The position numbers were made by a program, and so were the translations under genes. 64,000 nt of DNA from an uncultured SAR116 cluster alpha proteobacterium (GTDB taxonomy: Bacteria; Pseudomonadota; Alphaproteobacteria; Puniceispirillales; Marisalimonadaceae), in NCBI GenBank assembly GCA_902517815.1, contig CABYED010000002.1:124001-188000 (forward strand), in the 5' to 3' direction. Shown here piece by piece: positions 18,559 through 28,453 of the stretch. Position 1 is the stretch's first letter. Every line of letters begins with the position of its first letter. The notes under the pieces are model-generated. The model was not told where the DNA came from and did not search any database. It was given only the letters and a program-made list of their open reading frames with translations.

Positions 18559-19470
18559 TTACTGACTGCCAAAAAAAGGTTTACCAAGTGACGACGGTAC
18601 AACACTATTATTTTTAGACAATCTTCCTGAAATCATTGTTAATGCAATAATTGTTGCTATATAAGGCATCATCGAAAGTAACTGTGAAGGGATAGGCCAA
18701 CCCCTTGCCTGTCCAACTAGTTGAGCAATAGTTATTCCTCCAAATATTAAAGCTCCAACAATAATGCGCCAGGGTATCCAAGAAGCAAATACGACTAAAG
18801 CTAGTGCAATCCATCCTCTACCAGCTGTCATGCCCTCTGACCAATGTGGTGTTAACACCAGAGGAATATAAGCACCTCCAATTCCTGCACACATTCCCCC
18901 AAAACATGTGGCATACCATCTTATTTTTTTTACTGGATATCCTACTGAGTGTGCGCTTTGATGATCATCTCCAACCGCCCTTAAAATAATTCCTGATTTT
19001 GAATACTTTAAAAAGAATGATATGAAAATTATAATTCCAATAGATAAATATGCGACAAAATCCTGTTTAAATAAAATGCTACCGATTAGAGGAATATCTG
19101 ATAATAAAAAAATTTCTATTTTGGGTAAAGAAGGTATAGTCTTGCCAACTAAAGGTGCTCCTGCTAAACCAGTCAGACCAGTCGCAAATATAGTTAAACC
19201 TAAGCCAGTAGCAACTTGATTAGTCATGAAATTAATTGTAAATAGAGAAAATATTGATGCCATTAGTATACCTGATAATGCTCCTGCAATTATTCCGTAA
19301 TAAGGGTTTTCAAGCCATAAAACAGCTCCTAGAGCACCTACAGCTCCACTTAACATCATCCCTTCAACTCCAAGGTTTAAAACTCCGCTTTTTTCAGCGA
19401 TTAGCTCACCTGCGGCTGCAAGTAATAATGGTATTGAAGTTGCTATTATTGTTAAAATTAATGCTTCCAT
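18559..19470 (-). CDS. ABC transporter permease (nucleoside/BMP type)
   Basis: AAAGELIAEKSGVLNLGVEGMMLSGAVGA; GDDHQSAHSVGYPVKKIRW. Confidence 0.92.
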   Translation of the reverse strand: MEALILTIIATSIPLLLAAAGELIAEKSGVLNLGVEGMMLSGAVGALGAVLWLENPYYGIIAGALSGILMASIFSLFTINFMTNQVATGLGLTIFATGLTGLAGAPLVGKTIPSLPKIEIFLLSDIPLIGSILFKQDFVAYLSIGIIIFISFFLKYSKSGIILRAVGDDHQSAHSVGYPVKKIRWYATCFGGMCAGIGGAYIPLVLTPHWSEGMTAGRGWIALALVVFASWIPWRIIVGALIFGGITIAQLVGQARGWPIPSQLLSMMPYIATIIALTMISGRLSKNNSVVPSSLGKPFFGSQ

Positions 19471-20549
19471 TATTTTTTACCTTCAGACCACTTGATTTTG
19501 TATTTTTGAAGAGTTTCACCCGTTAACAAAAAAAAGAGCAAAATACCTTCAAATAAACCTGTTACGACTTTTGGTATACCCATAGTCATTTGAGCATTAT
19601 CAGCACCAAGCTTAACTGTTGCTATAATTATTCCAGCAAACAAAATTCCAACAGGGTTTAATCTTCCAAGAAAAGCAACAATTATTGCTGTAAAACCATA
19701 ACCAAAAGACACCTCTGGTTGTAATTGACCTATATTTGCTGATACTTCAATTACTCCTGCTACCCCAGCTAAGCCACCAGATAATAAAAGAACAGTTATA
19801 GTAATTGAATTTTGTTTAAAACCTGCAAATTTTGCTGCTAGAGGCGCAGATCCTAATACGTTGATTTTAAAACCACCTAAAGTTTTGTTAACATAAATCC
19901 AAGAAATAGGTACTAATAAAAAAACAAACAAAATCCCAAAATGGAGTTGTCCAAGAAAACCAATTCCTGGAAAAGGTATTTTATTTATTAATGCCCCTTC
20001 AGGATAGGGTTTAGATAGTGGAAACCCAAAGCTCATTGGATCGCGCAATGGTCCTCTTACAATAAAATCTATAAATAACATTGCAACATAAACCAACATC
20101 AAACTTACTAAAATCTCATTTACATTTAATTTAGTTTTCAAAATTGCTGGTATAAATGCCCATAATGCCCCACCGACAAAGCCAGCTAAGATAGTAATTA
20201 GTAAAAAGAATTTTGTTTCAATATTAGGAAATGATAATGCTATAAAACCAGCTAACAAAGCTCCCATAATAAATTGACCTTCAGCTCCAATATTCCATAC
20301 ATTAGACTTAAAACATAACATCAAACCAGTGCCAATGATAATTAGTGGGCAAGCCTTAACTAATATATCTCCAATACGGTCTATTCTTGAGAAAGGAGAC
20401 ACAAAGATTTGATAGAGAGTTTCTAGTGGGTTGTAACCTAGGAACGCAAAAATTAGTAAACCAAAAAATATTGTAAAAACTATTGATAATATAGGTGCTA
20501 TGATTATCCAGTTTTTTGAAACTTTATCTCTAGGTATAAAAGTAATCAT
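19470..20549 (-). CDS. ABC transporter permease (nucleoside/BMP type)
   Basis: GTGLMLCFKSNVWNIGAEGQFIMGALLAG; KLNVNEILVSLMLVYVAMLFIDFIVRGPLRDP. Confidence 0.92.
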   Translation of the reverse strand: MITFIPRDKVSKNWIIIAPILSIVFTIFFGLLIFAFLGYNPLETLYQIFVSPFSRIDRIGDILVKACPLIIIGTGLMLCFKSNVWNIGAEGQFIMGALLAGFIALSFPNIETKFFLLITILAGFVGGALWAFIPAILKTKLNVNEILVSLMLVYVAMLFIDFIVRGPLRDPMSFGFPLSKPYPEGALINKIPFPGIGFLGQLHFGILFVFLLVPISWIYVNKTLGGFKINVLGSAPLAAKFAGFKQNSITITVLLLSGGLAGVAGVIEVSANIGQLQPEVSFGYGFTAIIVAFLGRLNPVGILFAGIIIATVKLGADNAQMTMGIPKVVTGLFEGILLFFLLTGETLQKYKIKWSEGKK

Positions 20550-22093
20550 TTAATAGGTTCCATTTTTTTATTTTTACCACCCATTAATAATCCGACATCA
20601 GTTGCTGTTATTTCTCTGACATCAAATATTTCACTCAAGACACCTTCATTTATTACACAAATCTTATCTGACAATTCAAAAATTTCTTCTAAATCTTGAC
20701 TTATTAAGATAACTGCTTTTCCACTTTGAGAGAGATCTAATAATTTTTGCCTAATTGCAGTTGCTGCGCCAATATCAACACCCCAAGTTGGTTGAGAAAA
20801 AATAGCAACTTTAGGGTTGTTGGCTAAAGATCTTCCCAGAATAAATTTTTGTAAATTTCCTCCAGATAATTGACTAGCTATAGGGTTTGTTTCGGGACAC
20901 CTTACATCATTATTTTTAACTATTTTTTTACTTTCATCTAAGCTGTTTTGAGGATTATTTAATAAATTAGTTATCCAACTTTTAGTATTTCTATATTTGA
21001 AAAAATAAGTAAGGAATGTATTTTCACTTAATGTCAAGTTTGGAACTGTAGCGTGAAAAGTCCTCTCTTCTGGTATCGTTTCAATTCCGAGTTTCCGTCT
21101 TTCATTTATATTAGTTTTACCAATGGGTGTTTTATCCAAAAGTATTTGATCATTACCTTCACAATTAATTTCGCCGCTTAAGATTTCCATCAACTCTACT
21201 TGCCCATTGCCAGCAATTCCGGCAACACCTAAAATTTCTCCATAATTTACCTGTAAATTTATATTTGTTAACGAAATCCCAAATTCATGATCTTTCAGTT
21301 TGTCTAAATTTTTTACCTCAAATGCAATGTTTTTTGATTTTGACTTAATAGTTTTTTTTAATTCAGTAATTTTTTTACCAACCATTGTCTCTGCTAAAAA
21401 ATTGGTTGTTGTTTTCTTAGCGTCAATTGATGCAATAGATTTACCTGATTTTAATATAGTTACTTCATCCGCCAACTCGATAATTTCTTCTAATTTATGG
21501 CTAATGTAGAGAATAGAACATCCAGAAGAAGCAAGTCTTTTTAAAATTTTGAATAAATTTTTGATTTCTTGTGGAGTAAGAACTGATGTTGGTTCATCCA
21601 TTATCAATAAACTTGGATTTTGCATTAAGCATCTAATAATCTCTACTCTTTGTTTTTCACCAACTGATAACTCACTAACTAATTTTAAAGGATCAACAAA
21701 TAATTCCCATTCTTTTGACAATTTTCTTATTTCATTGACTACTTTATTGAACTTAATTTTATTATCCAGTGCGATTAGGATATTTTCTGCAACAGTTAGG
21801 GCAGGGAAAAGAGAAAAATGTTGAAAAACCATTCCTATTCCATTTTTTCGAGCTACATTAGGTGATGTTATAGAAACTTTTTGGTTATCAATTTCTATTG
21901 AACCGCTGTCTGGTTGCAGGACGCCATAAAATATTTTTACCAATGTTGATTTACCAGCGCCATTTTCACCCAAGAGGGCATGTATTTGCCCTTTAGCAAC
22001 TGAAATATCAATATTTTGATTTGCAACAAAATTACCAAAAGATTTACTAATTTTTGTTGCTTTTAAAAGAATTTTTAATTCTTTTTTAGCCAT
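20546..22093 (-). CDS. ABC transporter ATP-binding protein, two ABC domains (nucleoside/BMP type)
   Basis: ISKSFGNFVANQNIDISVAKGQIHALLGENGAGKSTLVKI, LSVGEKQRVEIIRCLMQNPSLLIMDEPTSVLTPQE; degenerate second domain LSGGNLQKFILGRSL. Confidence 0.95.
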   Translation of the reverse strand: MAKKELKILLKATKISKSFGNFVANQNIDISVAKGQIHALLGENGAGKSTLVKIFYGVLQPDSGSIEIDNQKVSITSPNVARKNGIGMVFQHFSLFPALTVAENILIALDNKIKFNKVVNEIRKLSKEWELFVDPLKLVSELSVGEKQRVEIIRCLMQNPSLLIMDEPTSVLTPQEIKNLFKILKRLASSGCSILYISHKLEEIIELADEVTILKSGKSIASIDAKKTTTNFLAETMVGKKITELKKTIKSKSKNIAFEVKNLDKLKDHEFGISLTNINLQVNYGEILGVAGIAGNGQVELMEILSGEINCEGNDQILLDKTPIGKTNINERRKLGIETIPEERTFHATVPNLTLSENTFLTYFFKYRNTKSWITNLLNNPQNSLDESKKIVKNNDVRCPETNPIASQLSGGNLQKFILGRSLANNPKVAIFSQPTWGVDIGAATAIRQKLLDLSQSGKAVILISQDLEEIFELSDKICVINEGVLSEIFDVREITATDVGLLMGGKNKKMEPIK

Positions 22094-22158
22094 TAAAATA
22101 CCTGACTTTAATAAAATTCAATAAATTAAAAATGAGGATAACAAAGAAATTTAAGTAA

Positions 22159-22344
22159 TCAATTCTTTTGTTTTGAAGTCTTTAATATTAAAAAGATTAA
22201 GATGCCAACTGAAATAAATATAATAGAAATAAATAAATTGAAATTACTAACATGCATTTTGTTAAACCCACATGCAAATATTATAGCTGTTGCAATTATG
22301 ATCATTAACCAATGAATTGGTTTGCCAATAAATATTTTATTCAT
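22159..22344 (-). CDS. Small hydrophobic protein (61 aa, two predicted TM segments) downstream of TRAP permease
   Basis: MNKIFIGKPIHWLMIIIATAIIFACGFNKMHVSNFNLFISIIFISVGILIFLILKTSKQKN; start overlaps the TRAP permease stop by 4 nt. Confidence 0.6.
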   Translation of the reverse strand: MNKIFIGKPIHWLMIIIATAIIFACGFNKMHVSNFNLFISIIFISVGILIFLILKTSKQKN

Positions 22345-24356
22345 GAAGTAACTTTCATTTTAAAATTAAGTTTTCCTTGCAAATAATAAATTATCATAAG
22401 AATAAATATTCCTAAGAAATTGAAATAAATACCATCTATTCCATAAATATTTTGTAATGGTGGAACTAATAATGTGACTGAGCTAAGTATTGCTAAAATT
22501 CTTTTAAATACGTTTAGTCTACCGTTAAACCAACCTTCTAGACCTAATGTCATACTCCAATAAGCAAAAAGAACCGAAATTAAACTATATATACTCCATA
22601 TAATTGGCCCTTCCATCAATAATGACGGATTATAAACAAAAGCAAAGGGCACTATATACTTAGCTATTCCAACTTTACTTGATTCAACAGCAGTTGCCAT
22701 TGGTGGAGATTTTGCAATGGCAGCACCTGCAAATGACGCAAGGGCAACAGGTGGAGTAATGGTTGAAACAACACCAAAATAAAATGCAAACATATGAGCT
22801 GCAATTGGCATTATACCAGACTCAATCAAAGAAGGAACTATTAGTGCTGCAACAGTAATGTAAACAGCTGTTGTAGTCATGCCCATACCAAGAATTATTG
22901 CCGAGACTGCAGTGAGACATAACAGGATAAATAAAATACCTCCTGACAAATCTATTACCGATTGTGTAAATTTTAGTCCAAGGCCAGATACAAATACTGA
23001 CCCAATAATAATTCCAGCACAGGCACAGGCAATAGTAACTGGAACAGTAGATTTTATTCCACTTTCAAAGGCTCCTAATAAATCAACTACTGACATCCTT
23101 GTATTTTTTTTAACAAAACTAAGAACTATTACAGAAACAATACTCCAAAAACCAGCTGTCATAGCAGTTTTTCCATAAATTAAAAGTCCTATTAGAACAA
23201 CAAGTGAAAGTAACATATGTCCTCCACCTTTCAGAACCTCAATTACATTTGGTAAAATAGATTTATCAATTTTTTCTATACCATGTTTTTCTGCTTCAAC
23301 ATGAACCATAAAATAAATTGTAGCAAAATATAAAAAAGCTGGAATTATTGCTGCTAAAATTACATATGAATACGGAGCCTCTAAAAATTCAGCCATTATA
23401 AATGCAGCAGCACCCATTATCGGAGGAGTAATTTGTCCTCCCGAAGAAGCACAAGCTTCAACTGCAGCAGCAAATTTTGCTCTATATCCATAATTTTTCA
23501 TTAATGGAATGGTAAATGATCCAGTCGTTACAACATTCGCAACAGCAGATCCATAAACCGTTCCAGTCATGCCTGATGCTACAACGGCTGCTTTAGCAGG
23601 TCCCCCAGTTCTATGGCCTGTAAGTGCAACTGCTAAATCAACAAAAAATCTTCCAACACCTGATCTTATTAAAATACCTCCAAATATTATAAATAAAACA
23701 ATATACGTTGAAGCAACATAAAGTGGTATTCCATATATTCCATCAGATGTCATAAAAAGAGTATCTATGTATTTAGCTAATCTTGTTGGAGGACCATAAA
23801 AAAAACCAAAAAACTTGTGTGCATACAAAGCATGTAACATAAAAAAACCTGCAACAAATACCATAGCCCAACCAACGGCTCTTCTAGTTGCATCTAAAAC
23901 AATAAATATAAGTATGGACCCTACAATTATATCTCCAATATATTTGTCTCCGTATCTCATCATAAAATTTTCAACATCCCAGGTCGTCCATAACTGGACA
24001 AAAATTATTGAAAGTATGATTATTAGATCGTAACAAAAACCAAGAGATCTTAAAAAATTATTTTTTAAGTCATTTTTTATAATTACGGGATCTTTAATAT
24101 TATTTCGAAAAAGAGGGTAAATAAACACCGCTAAAACCATCATTGCAGATAGATGGATAGATCTAAATGATCTACCTTCTGGAGTTCCATAAACTGCAAC
24201 AAATAAATGGTAAAATGCCAATCCAACTGATAGCCATGAGCAAAGAACTATAATCCAATAATAAATTGATTTATCTTTGTTCCATTCTAATAATTCATCA
24301 AAGAAACTTATTTCTTTAACTTCGTTATATACTAATTTTTTGGTATTTTGCGCCAT
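22341..24356 (-). CDS. TRAP transporter fused 4TM/12TM permease (TAXI type)
   Basis: AKAAVVASGMTGTVYGSAVANVVTTGSFTIPLMKNYGYRAKFAAAVEACASSGGQITPPIMGAAAFIMAEF. Confidence 0.95.
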   Translation of the reverse strand: MAQNTKKLVYNEVKEISFFDELLEWNKDKSIYYWIIVLCSWLSVGLAFYHLFVAVYGTPEGRSFRSIHLSAMMVLAVFIYPLFRNNIKDPVIIKNDLKNNFLRSLGFCYDLIIILSIIFVQLWTTWDVENFMMRYGDKYIGDIIVGSILIFIVLDATRRAVGWAMVFVAGFFMLHALYAHKFFGFFYGPPTRLAKYIDTLFMTSDGIYGIPLYVASTYIVLFIIFGGILIRSGVGRFFVDLAVALTGHRTGGPAKAAVVASGMTGTVYGSAVANVVTTGSFTIPLMKNYGYRAKFAAAVEACASSGGQITPPIMGAAAFIMAEFLEAPYSYVILAAIIPAFLYFATIYFMVHVEAEKHGIEKIDKSILPNVIEVLKGGGHMLLSLVVLIGLLIYGKTAMTAGFWSIVSVIVLSFVKKNTRMSVVDLLGAFESGIKSTVPVTIACACAGIIIGSVFVSGLGLKFTQSVIDLSGGILFILLCLTAVSAIILGMGMTTTAVYITVAALIVPSLIESGIMPIAAHMFAFYFGVVSTITPPVALASFAGAAIAKSPPMATAVESSKVGIAKYIVPFAFVYNPSLLMEGPIIWSIYSLISVLFAYWSMTLGLEGWFNGRLNVFKRILAILSSVTLLVPPLQNIYGIDGIYFNFLGIFILMIIYYLQGKLNFKMKVTS

Positions 24357-24377
24357 TTAAATAAAATATAAATGTAC

Positions 24378-24404
24378 AGAAAGGCACAAAAACTGTGCCT
24401 TTCT
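24378..24404. terminator. Intercistronic hairpin between TAXI receptor and TRAP permease
   Basis: AGAAAGGCACA-AAAAC-TGTGCCTTTCT, perfect 11-bp stem and 5-nt loop. Confidence 0.75.
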
Positions 24405-24413
24405 TACTAAAAT

Positions 24414-25370
24414 TTACATAACACCTTGTTCTTTATAGTACTTTGCAGCTCCAGGATGAATTGGTACTGCTGCACCATTAACAGCGTCTTTTAGAATTAC
24501 TTTTTTCCAAACGCTTTTCACTTTTACAAACTCAGCATGATTGTCCCAAAAAGCTTTTGTCATTTTATATACTAAATCATCAGACAAATCTTTATGCACA
24601 ATCATAGAAGTTACAATACCTAATGTTGGTATATCCTTGTCGAGTGATTTGTAAGCACTAGCAGGAATTTTACCGTAAATATAACCTGGATTATTTTTAA
24701 CAATCCTATCTATTCTGTCTTTAGGAAGACCAATAAATCTGATACCAGGACTATTTTCAAGTTCAATAAAACTAGCCTGTGGAACAGAAGTTGCAGCCAT
24801 AAAAACATCTGCTTGTCCGTCTTTCATTAGAGCAACAGATTCCTTATAACTAACCATATGAACTACACCACCATTTTTCTTGATAGTATTAAAATCATAT
24901 CCATAGTCTTTTATTATTGATTCACAAAATGCAGTACCTGTCCATTTTGGTTTACCAGGACTGATATTGGCTGACTTCATATCTTCAAAACCTTTAATTT
25001 TTGAATCTGCTCTTACAGCAACTTGGAAAGCTGCAGGATATAAAGTTGCAAAATATCTTACATTTTTATGTGCCTTTTTAAATTTACCTTTTCCTGAATA
25101 GCCATTGGCAACTGTGTGAGCATATGTCCATCCAATCTCAGCATCACCACCATCAACAGACATTACATTTGATATTCCACCACCAGAAGTATTAGATGTT
25201 GAAACTCCCTTAATATTAGTTTCCATAACTTGCATTACCTTTGCGCCAAGAGGATACCAAGATCCACCTGAAGGTCCAGATACCATTCTGAGAAACTGAT
25301 CAGAATATGCAACGGATGATGTTACTAATAAAGAAGAAGCAACTAGTAGTATACTTGAAATACGTTTCAT
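24414..25370 (-). CDS. TAXI-family TRAP transporter solute-binding protein
   Basis: FLRMVSGPSGGSWYPLGAKVMQVMETNIKGVSTSNTSGGGISNVMSVDGGDAEIGWTYAHTV; signal peptide. Confidence 0.95.
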   Translation of the reverse strand: MKRISSILLVASSLLVTSSVAYSDQFLRMVSGPSGGSWYPLGAKVMQVMETNIKGVSTSNTSGGGISNVMSVDGGDAEIGWTYAHTVANGYSGKGKFKKAHKNVRYFATLYPAAFQVAVRADSKIKGFEDMKSANISPGKPKWTGTAFCESIIKDYGYDFNTIKKNGGVVHMVSYKESVALMKDGQADVFMAATSVPQASFIELENSPGIRFIGLPKDRIDRIVKNNPGYIYGKIPASAYKSLDKDIPTLGIVTSMIVHKDLSDDLVYKMTKAFWDNHAEFVKVKSVWKKVILKDAVNGAAVPIHPGAAKYYKEQGVM

Positions 25371-25538
25371 TTAAACCCCCGAATAAATTAAGTTGTTAAG
25401 AAGTTAACAGTATCACAATTTATTTCTAAAAACGTCAAGCGATAGTTCATTTTTATTAATAAATTCTTATTAAGGTTTAATTAGAAATAAAAAGAGTGTA
25501 GAAGTATTAACATTAAGATGTCCAAGGGGGATATAAAC

Positions 25539-26477
25539 ATGAATATAAAAAAAGTTAAAGTCACAGAAGTTGGGCCACGCGATGGTTTTCAATCTGAAAA
25601 AACTATTTTAAATACTGATGATAAAATAGATATAATAAACAATTTAATTGATTCTGGGTTTCCAAGAATTGAAGTTTCATCCTTTGTCTCTCCTAAGGCT
25701 ATTCCCCAATTAGCAGATGCAGCAACAATTTTAGAAAATGTAAAAAGAAATCATGAAACGACATTAGCAGCATTAGTTCCTAATGCTAGAGGTGCATTGA
25801 GGGCTGTTGATGCAAAATTAGACGAAATAGTAGTTTTTTTATCTGCTTCAGAAAGTCATAATAAAAAGAATGTCAACAGAAGTGTCAAAGATTCTCTTCT
25901 TGGTTTTAAAGAGATTGCAGATATTGCAGGTAAAAACAATATACCAATTCAAGGTGACATTGCTACAGCTTTTGGTTGTCCTTTTGAAGGAAATGTTTCT
26001 GCAAAAAGGTTAGCCGAGATTTCAAAAGAATATAAAATGATGGGCTTTAAAGGCGTCACTCTTGGAGATACTACTGGGATGGCAACTCCTACAGTAGTTA
26101 CTGAGGCTGTTAACGCAATTAGAGATATGGTTAATGATTTTGATATAACTCTTCATTTTCATAATACCAGAGGAATTGGTCTTGCAAATGTTATGACTGG
26201 ATTAAATTTAGGAATTACAAATTATGAGAGTTGTTTTGGAGGAATGGGCGGATGCCCATTTGCACCCAATGCTACAGGTAATATTTGTTCAGAAGATTTA
26301 GTTTATCTACTTCATGAAATGGGTATTGAGACAGGCATAAATTTAGAACAATTAATCAATATTGCAAAAAAAGTTGAAACTTTAGTTGGTCATAGATTAC
26401 CTGGTCAAGTTATGAGGGCAGGTCCAAGGTTGTTAAAATATTCTATGGAAGATGTTCCTACAGCAATTGGAGCTTAA
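25539..26477 (+). CDS. Hydroxymethylglutaryl-CoA lyase-like enzyme (track start 25518; preferred start 25539)
   Basis: VTEVGPRDGFQSEKTIL, GDIATAFGCPFEGNV, GVTLGDTTGMATP, LHFHNTRGIGLANVMTGL, FGGMGGCPFAPNATGNICSEDLVYLL; AAGGGGG SD lies upstream of 25539. Confidence 0.92.
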   Translation: MNIKKVKVTEVGPRDGFQSEKTILNTDDKIDIINNLIDSGFPRIEVSSFVSPKAIPQLADAATILENVKRNHETTLAALVPNARGALRAVDAKLDEIVVFLSASESHNKKNVNRSVKDSLLGFKEIADIAGKNNIPIQGDIATAFGCPFEGNVSAKRLAEISKEYKMMGFKGVTLGDTTGMATPTVVTEAVNAIRDMVNDFDITLHFHNTRGIGLANVMTGLNLGITNYESCFGGMGGCPFAPNATGNICSEDLVYLLHEMGIETGINLEQLINIAKKVETLVGHRLPGQVMRAGPRLLKYSMEDVPTAIGA

Positions 26478-27632
26478 ATGAGTGTACAAAAAAATATCGG
26501 AGCACTTTCAGGTATTAAAGTTATTGACCTTACAAGGGTATTATCCGGACCCTTTTGTACCATGTTGCTTGCAGATATGGGCGCAGAGGTAATTAAAATT
26601 GAACCCCCCAAAGGTGACAATGTAAGAAATCAAGGAGACATGGTGGATGGTTATAGTTCCTATTTCGCACAGTTTAATAGAAATAAAAAGTCAGTAATTC
26701 TTGATCTTTATGTGGAGTCAGAAAAGGATATTTTAAGGTCTTTACTTTCAGATTCGGATGTAGTTGTAGAAAATTTCAAAGCTGGTGTTTTTGACAAAAT
26801 GGGTTTTGATTATGATACTTTAAAATCTATTAATCCAAAATTAATAAGTGCTTCTGTTAATGGATTTGGCAGTAAAGGAGAAATGAGTGACAGACCTGCT
26901 TTTGATTTTATAGCACAAGCATTATCTGGTTTTATGTCATTAAATGGTACAGAAGAAAGTGGGCCAATGAGAGCTGCTATGCCTATATCAGATTTAGTTG
27001 CAGGATTATACTGTGCGTTTGGGATTGTATGCGCTCTACAATCACGTATTAAAACTGGTAAAGGACAAAAGGTTGAGGCAAGCCTTACTTCCGGTTTAAT
27101 TTCAATGATGGCATACTTATCATCTGAAAGCTTTGTTACAGGAAAAGCACCAAACAAATCTGGTAATAATCATCCTATTCTAGCCCCTTATGGAATTTTT
27201 AAAACATCTGACGGAGAAATTGCAGTAGCACCAGCAAGTGATAAGTTTTGTAGAATATTTCTTGAATGTATTGATTTAACAAATTTATTAGAAAATGAAT
27301 TATATAAAAATAACTCTAATAGAATGAAAAATAGAGATAGTCTGAACGAAATTGTAAATAAGAGAATGATTTCTGAAACTTCCGATTTTTGGATTAAAAA
27401 ATTAAATAAAGCCGGGTGTCCTGCAGCAAAAATAGTTTCACTTCCAGAAGCTTTGAATAGCCAGTTAATTCAAGATAATGAGATGGTTATTAATTCTGAT
27501 GGGCCAGAGGGTAGACAAATTAAGATGACAGGGTTTCCGGTAAAATTATCTGACACACCATCTAAACTTTATAGATCCCCCCCTTTATTAGGTGAACATA
27601 CAAAGGAAATTTTGAATACAATTAAAAAATAA
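26478..27632 (+). CDS. CaiB/BaiF-family (type III) CoA transferase
   Basis: GIKVIDLTRVLSGPFCTMLLADMGAEVIKIEPPKGDNVR, YFAQFNRNKKSVILDL, DVVVENFKAGVFDKMGFDYDTL. Confidence 0.95.
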   Translation: MSVQKNIGALSGIKVIDLTRVLSGPFCTMLLADMGAEVIKIEPPKGDNVRNQGDMVDGYSSYFAQFNRNKKSVILDLYVESEKDILRSLLSDSDVVVENFKAGVFDKMGFDYDTLKSINPKLISASVNGFGSKGEMSDRPAFDFIAQALSGFMSLNGTEESGPMRAAMPISDLVAGLYCAFGIVCALQSRIKTGKGQKVEASLTSGLISMMAYLSSESFVTGKAPNKSGNNHPILAPYGIFKTSDGEIAVAPASDKFCRIFLECIDLTNLLENELYKNNSNRMKNRDSLNEIVNKRMISETSDFWIKKLNKAGCPAAKIVSLPEALNSQLIQDNEMVINSDGPEGRQIKMTGFPVKLSDTPSKLYRSPPLLGEHTKEILNTIKK

Positions 27633-27650
27633 TATGGAGAATTAGTTATT

Positions 27651-28442
27651 ATGGATTTAGAAACAATTAATTTTAAAATTGAAAATGAAGTAGCATACAT
27701 TGAATTAAATAGACCAAAACAATATAATTCTTTGAATCAAACTATGGCTGAAGACTTATTTAAAGTCTCATTAGAATGCGACGATAATCCTAAAATAAGG
27801 TCAGTTTTAATGACTGGATCGGGAGAAGATGCTTTTTGTGCAGGTGGAGACGTTCACTCTTTTCATAAATACGGTAATAAGACATCCAGTCATTTGAAAG
27901 AGGTAACAACAACCCTTCATGGAGCAATTTCAAGACTTTCTAGAATGAATGCTCCATTAATCGTTGCAGTTAATGGTGTTGCTGCTGGTGCGGGTTTTTC
28001 TTTTGTTGGATTTGCAGATATTGCAATTGCTTCAACAAATGCAACATTTGTTTCAGCTTATTCAAAAATAGGATTAACTCCAGACGGATCTTCAACCTAT
28101 TTTCTTCCAAGAATTATTGGTACTAGAAGATATACAGAACTTATTTTAACAAATAGGGTTTTAAATGCAAATGAGGCTCTTGACTGGGGATTGATTAATA
28201 AGGTTGTTGATTTAAAGGATTTAAAGGATGAAGCAAATAATTTAGCCCAAAAGTTAGCTTCAGGGCCATCTTTAGCATTTGGAAAATTAAAAAATTTAGT
28301 TAATAACAGCTTTTTAGATTCACTTGAAGGTCAAATGGAATATGAATCGCGAATGATTGCTGAATCAGCTAAAACAAAAGATGGTATTAATGGTATCGAA
28401 GCGTTTGTAAATAAAAAATCAGTAATATTTAAAGGTCAATAA
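27651..28442 (+). CDS. Enoyl-CoA hydratase/isomerase family protein
   Basis: VAYIELNRPKQYNSLNQTMAEDL, EDAFCAGGDVHSF, VAVNGVAAGAGFSFVGFADIAIAS. Confidence 0.95.
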   Translation: MDLETINFKIENEVAYIELNRPKQYNSLNQTMAEDLFKVSLECDDNPKIRSVLMTGSGEDAFCAGGDVHSFHKYGNKTSSHLKEVTTTLHGAISRLSRMNAPLIVAVNGVAAGAGFSFVGFADIAIASTNATFVSAYSKIGLTPDGSSTYFLPRIIGTRRYTELILTNRVLNANEALDWGLINKVVDLKDLKDEANNLAQKLASGPSLAFGKLKNLVNNSFLDSLEGQMEYESRMIAESAKTKDGINGIEAFVNKKSVIFKGQ

Positions 28443-28453
28443 AAGGTTTTTTT

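Noticed and set aside
18614-19526. ORFs 18614-18814 (-), 18804-18989 (+), 19022-19219 (+), 19254-19526 (+)
   Set aside because: Shadows of the BMP-type ABC permease gene 18559-19470 (the last also runs into the start-proximal overlap).
25394-25409. Inverted repeat TGTTAA-GAAG-TTAACA between the TAXI receptor and HMG-CoA-lyase-like gene
   Set aside because: Only 6-bp arms in very AT-rich sequence; could easily occur by chance, so not called as an operator.
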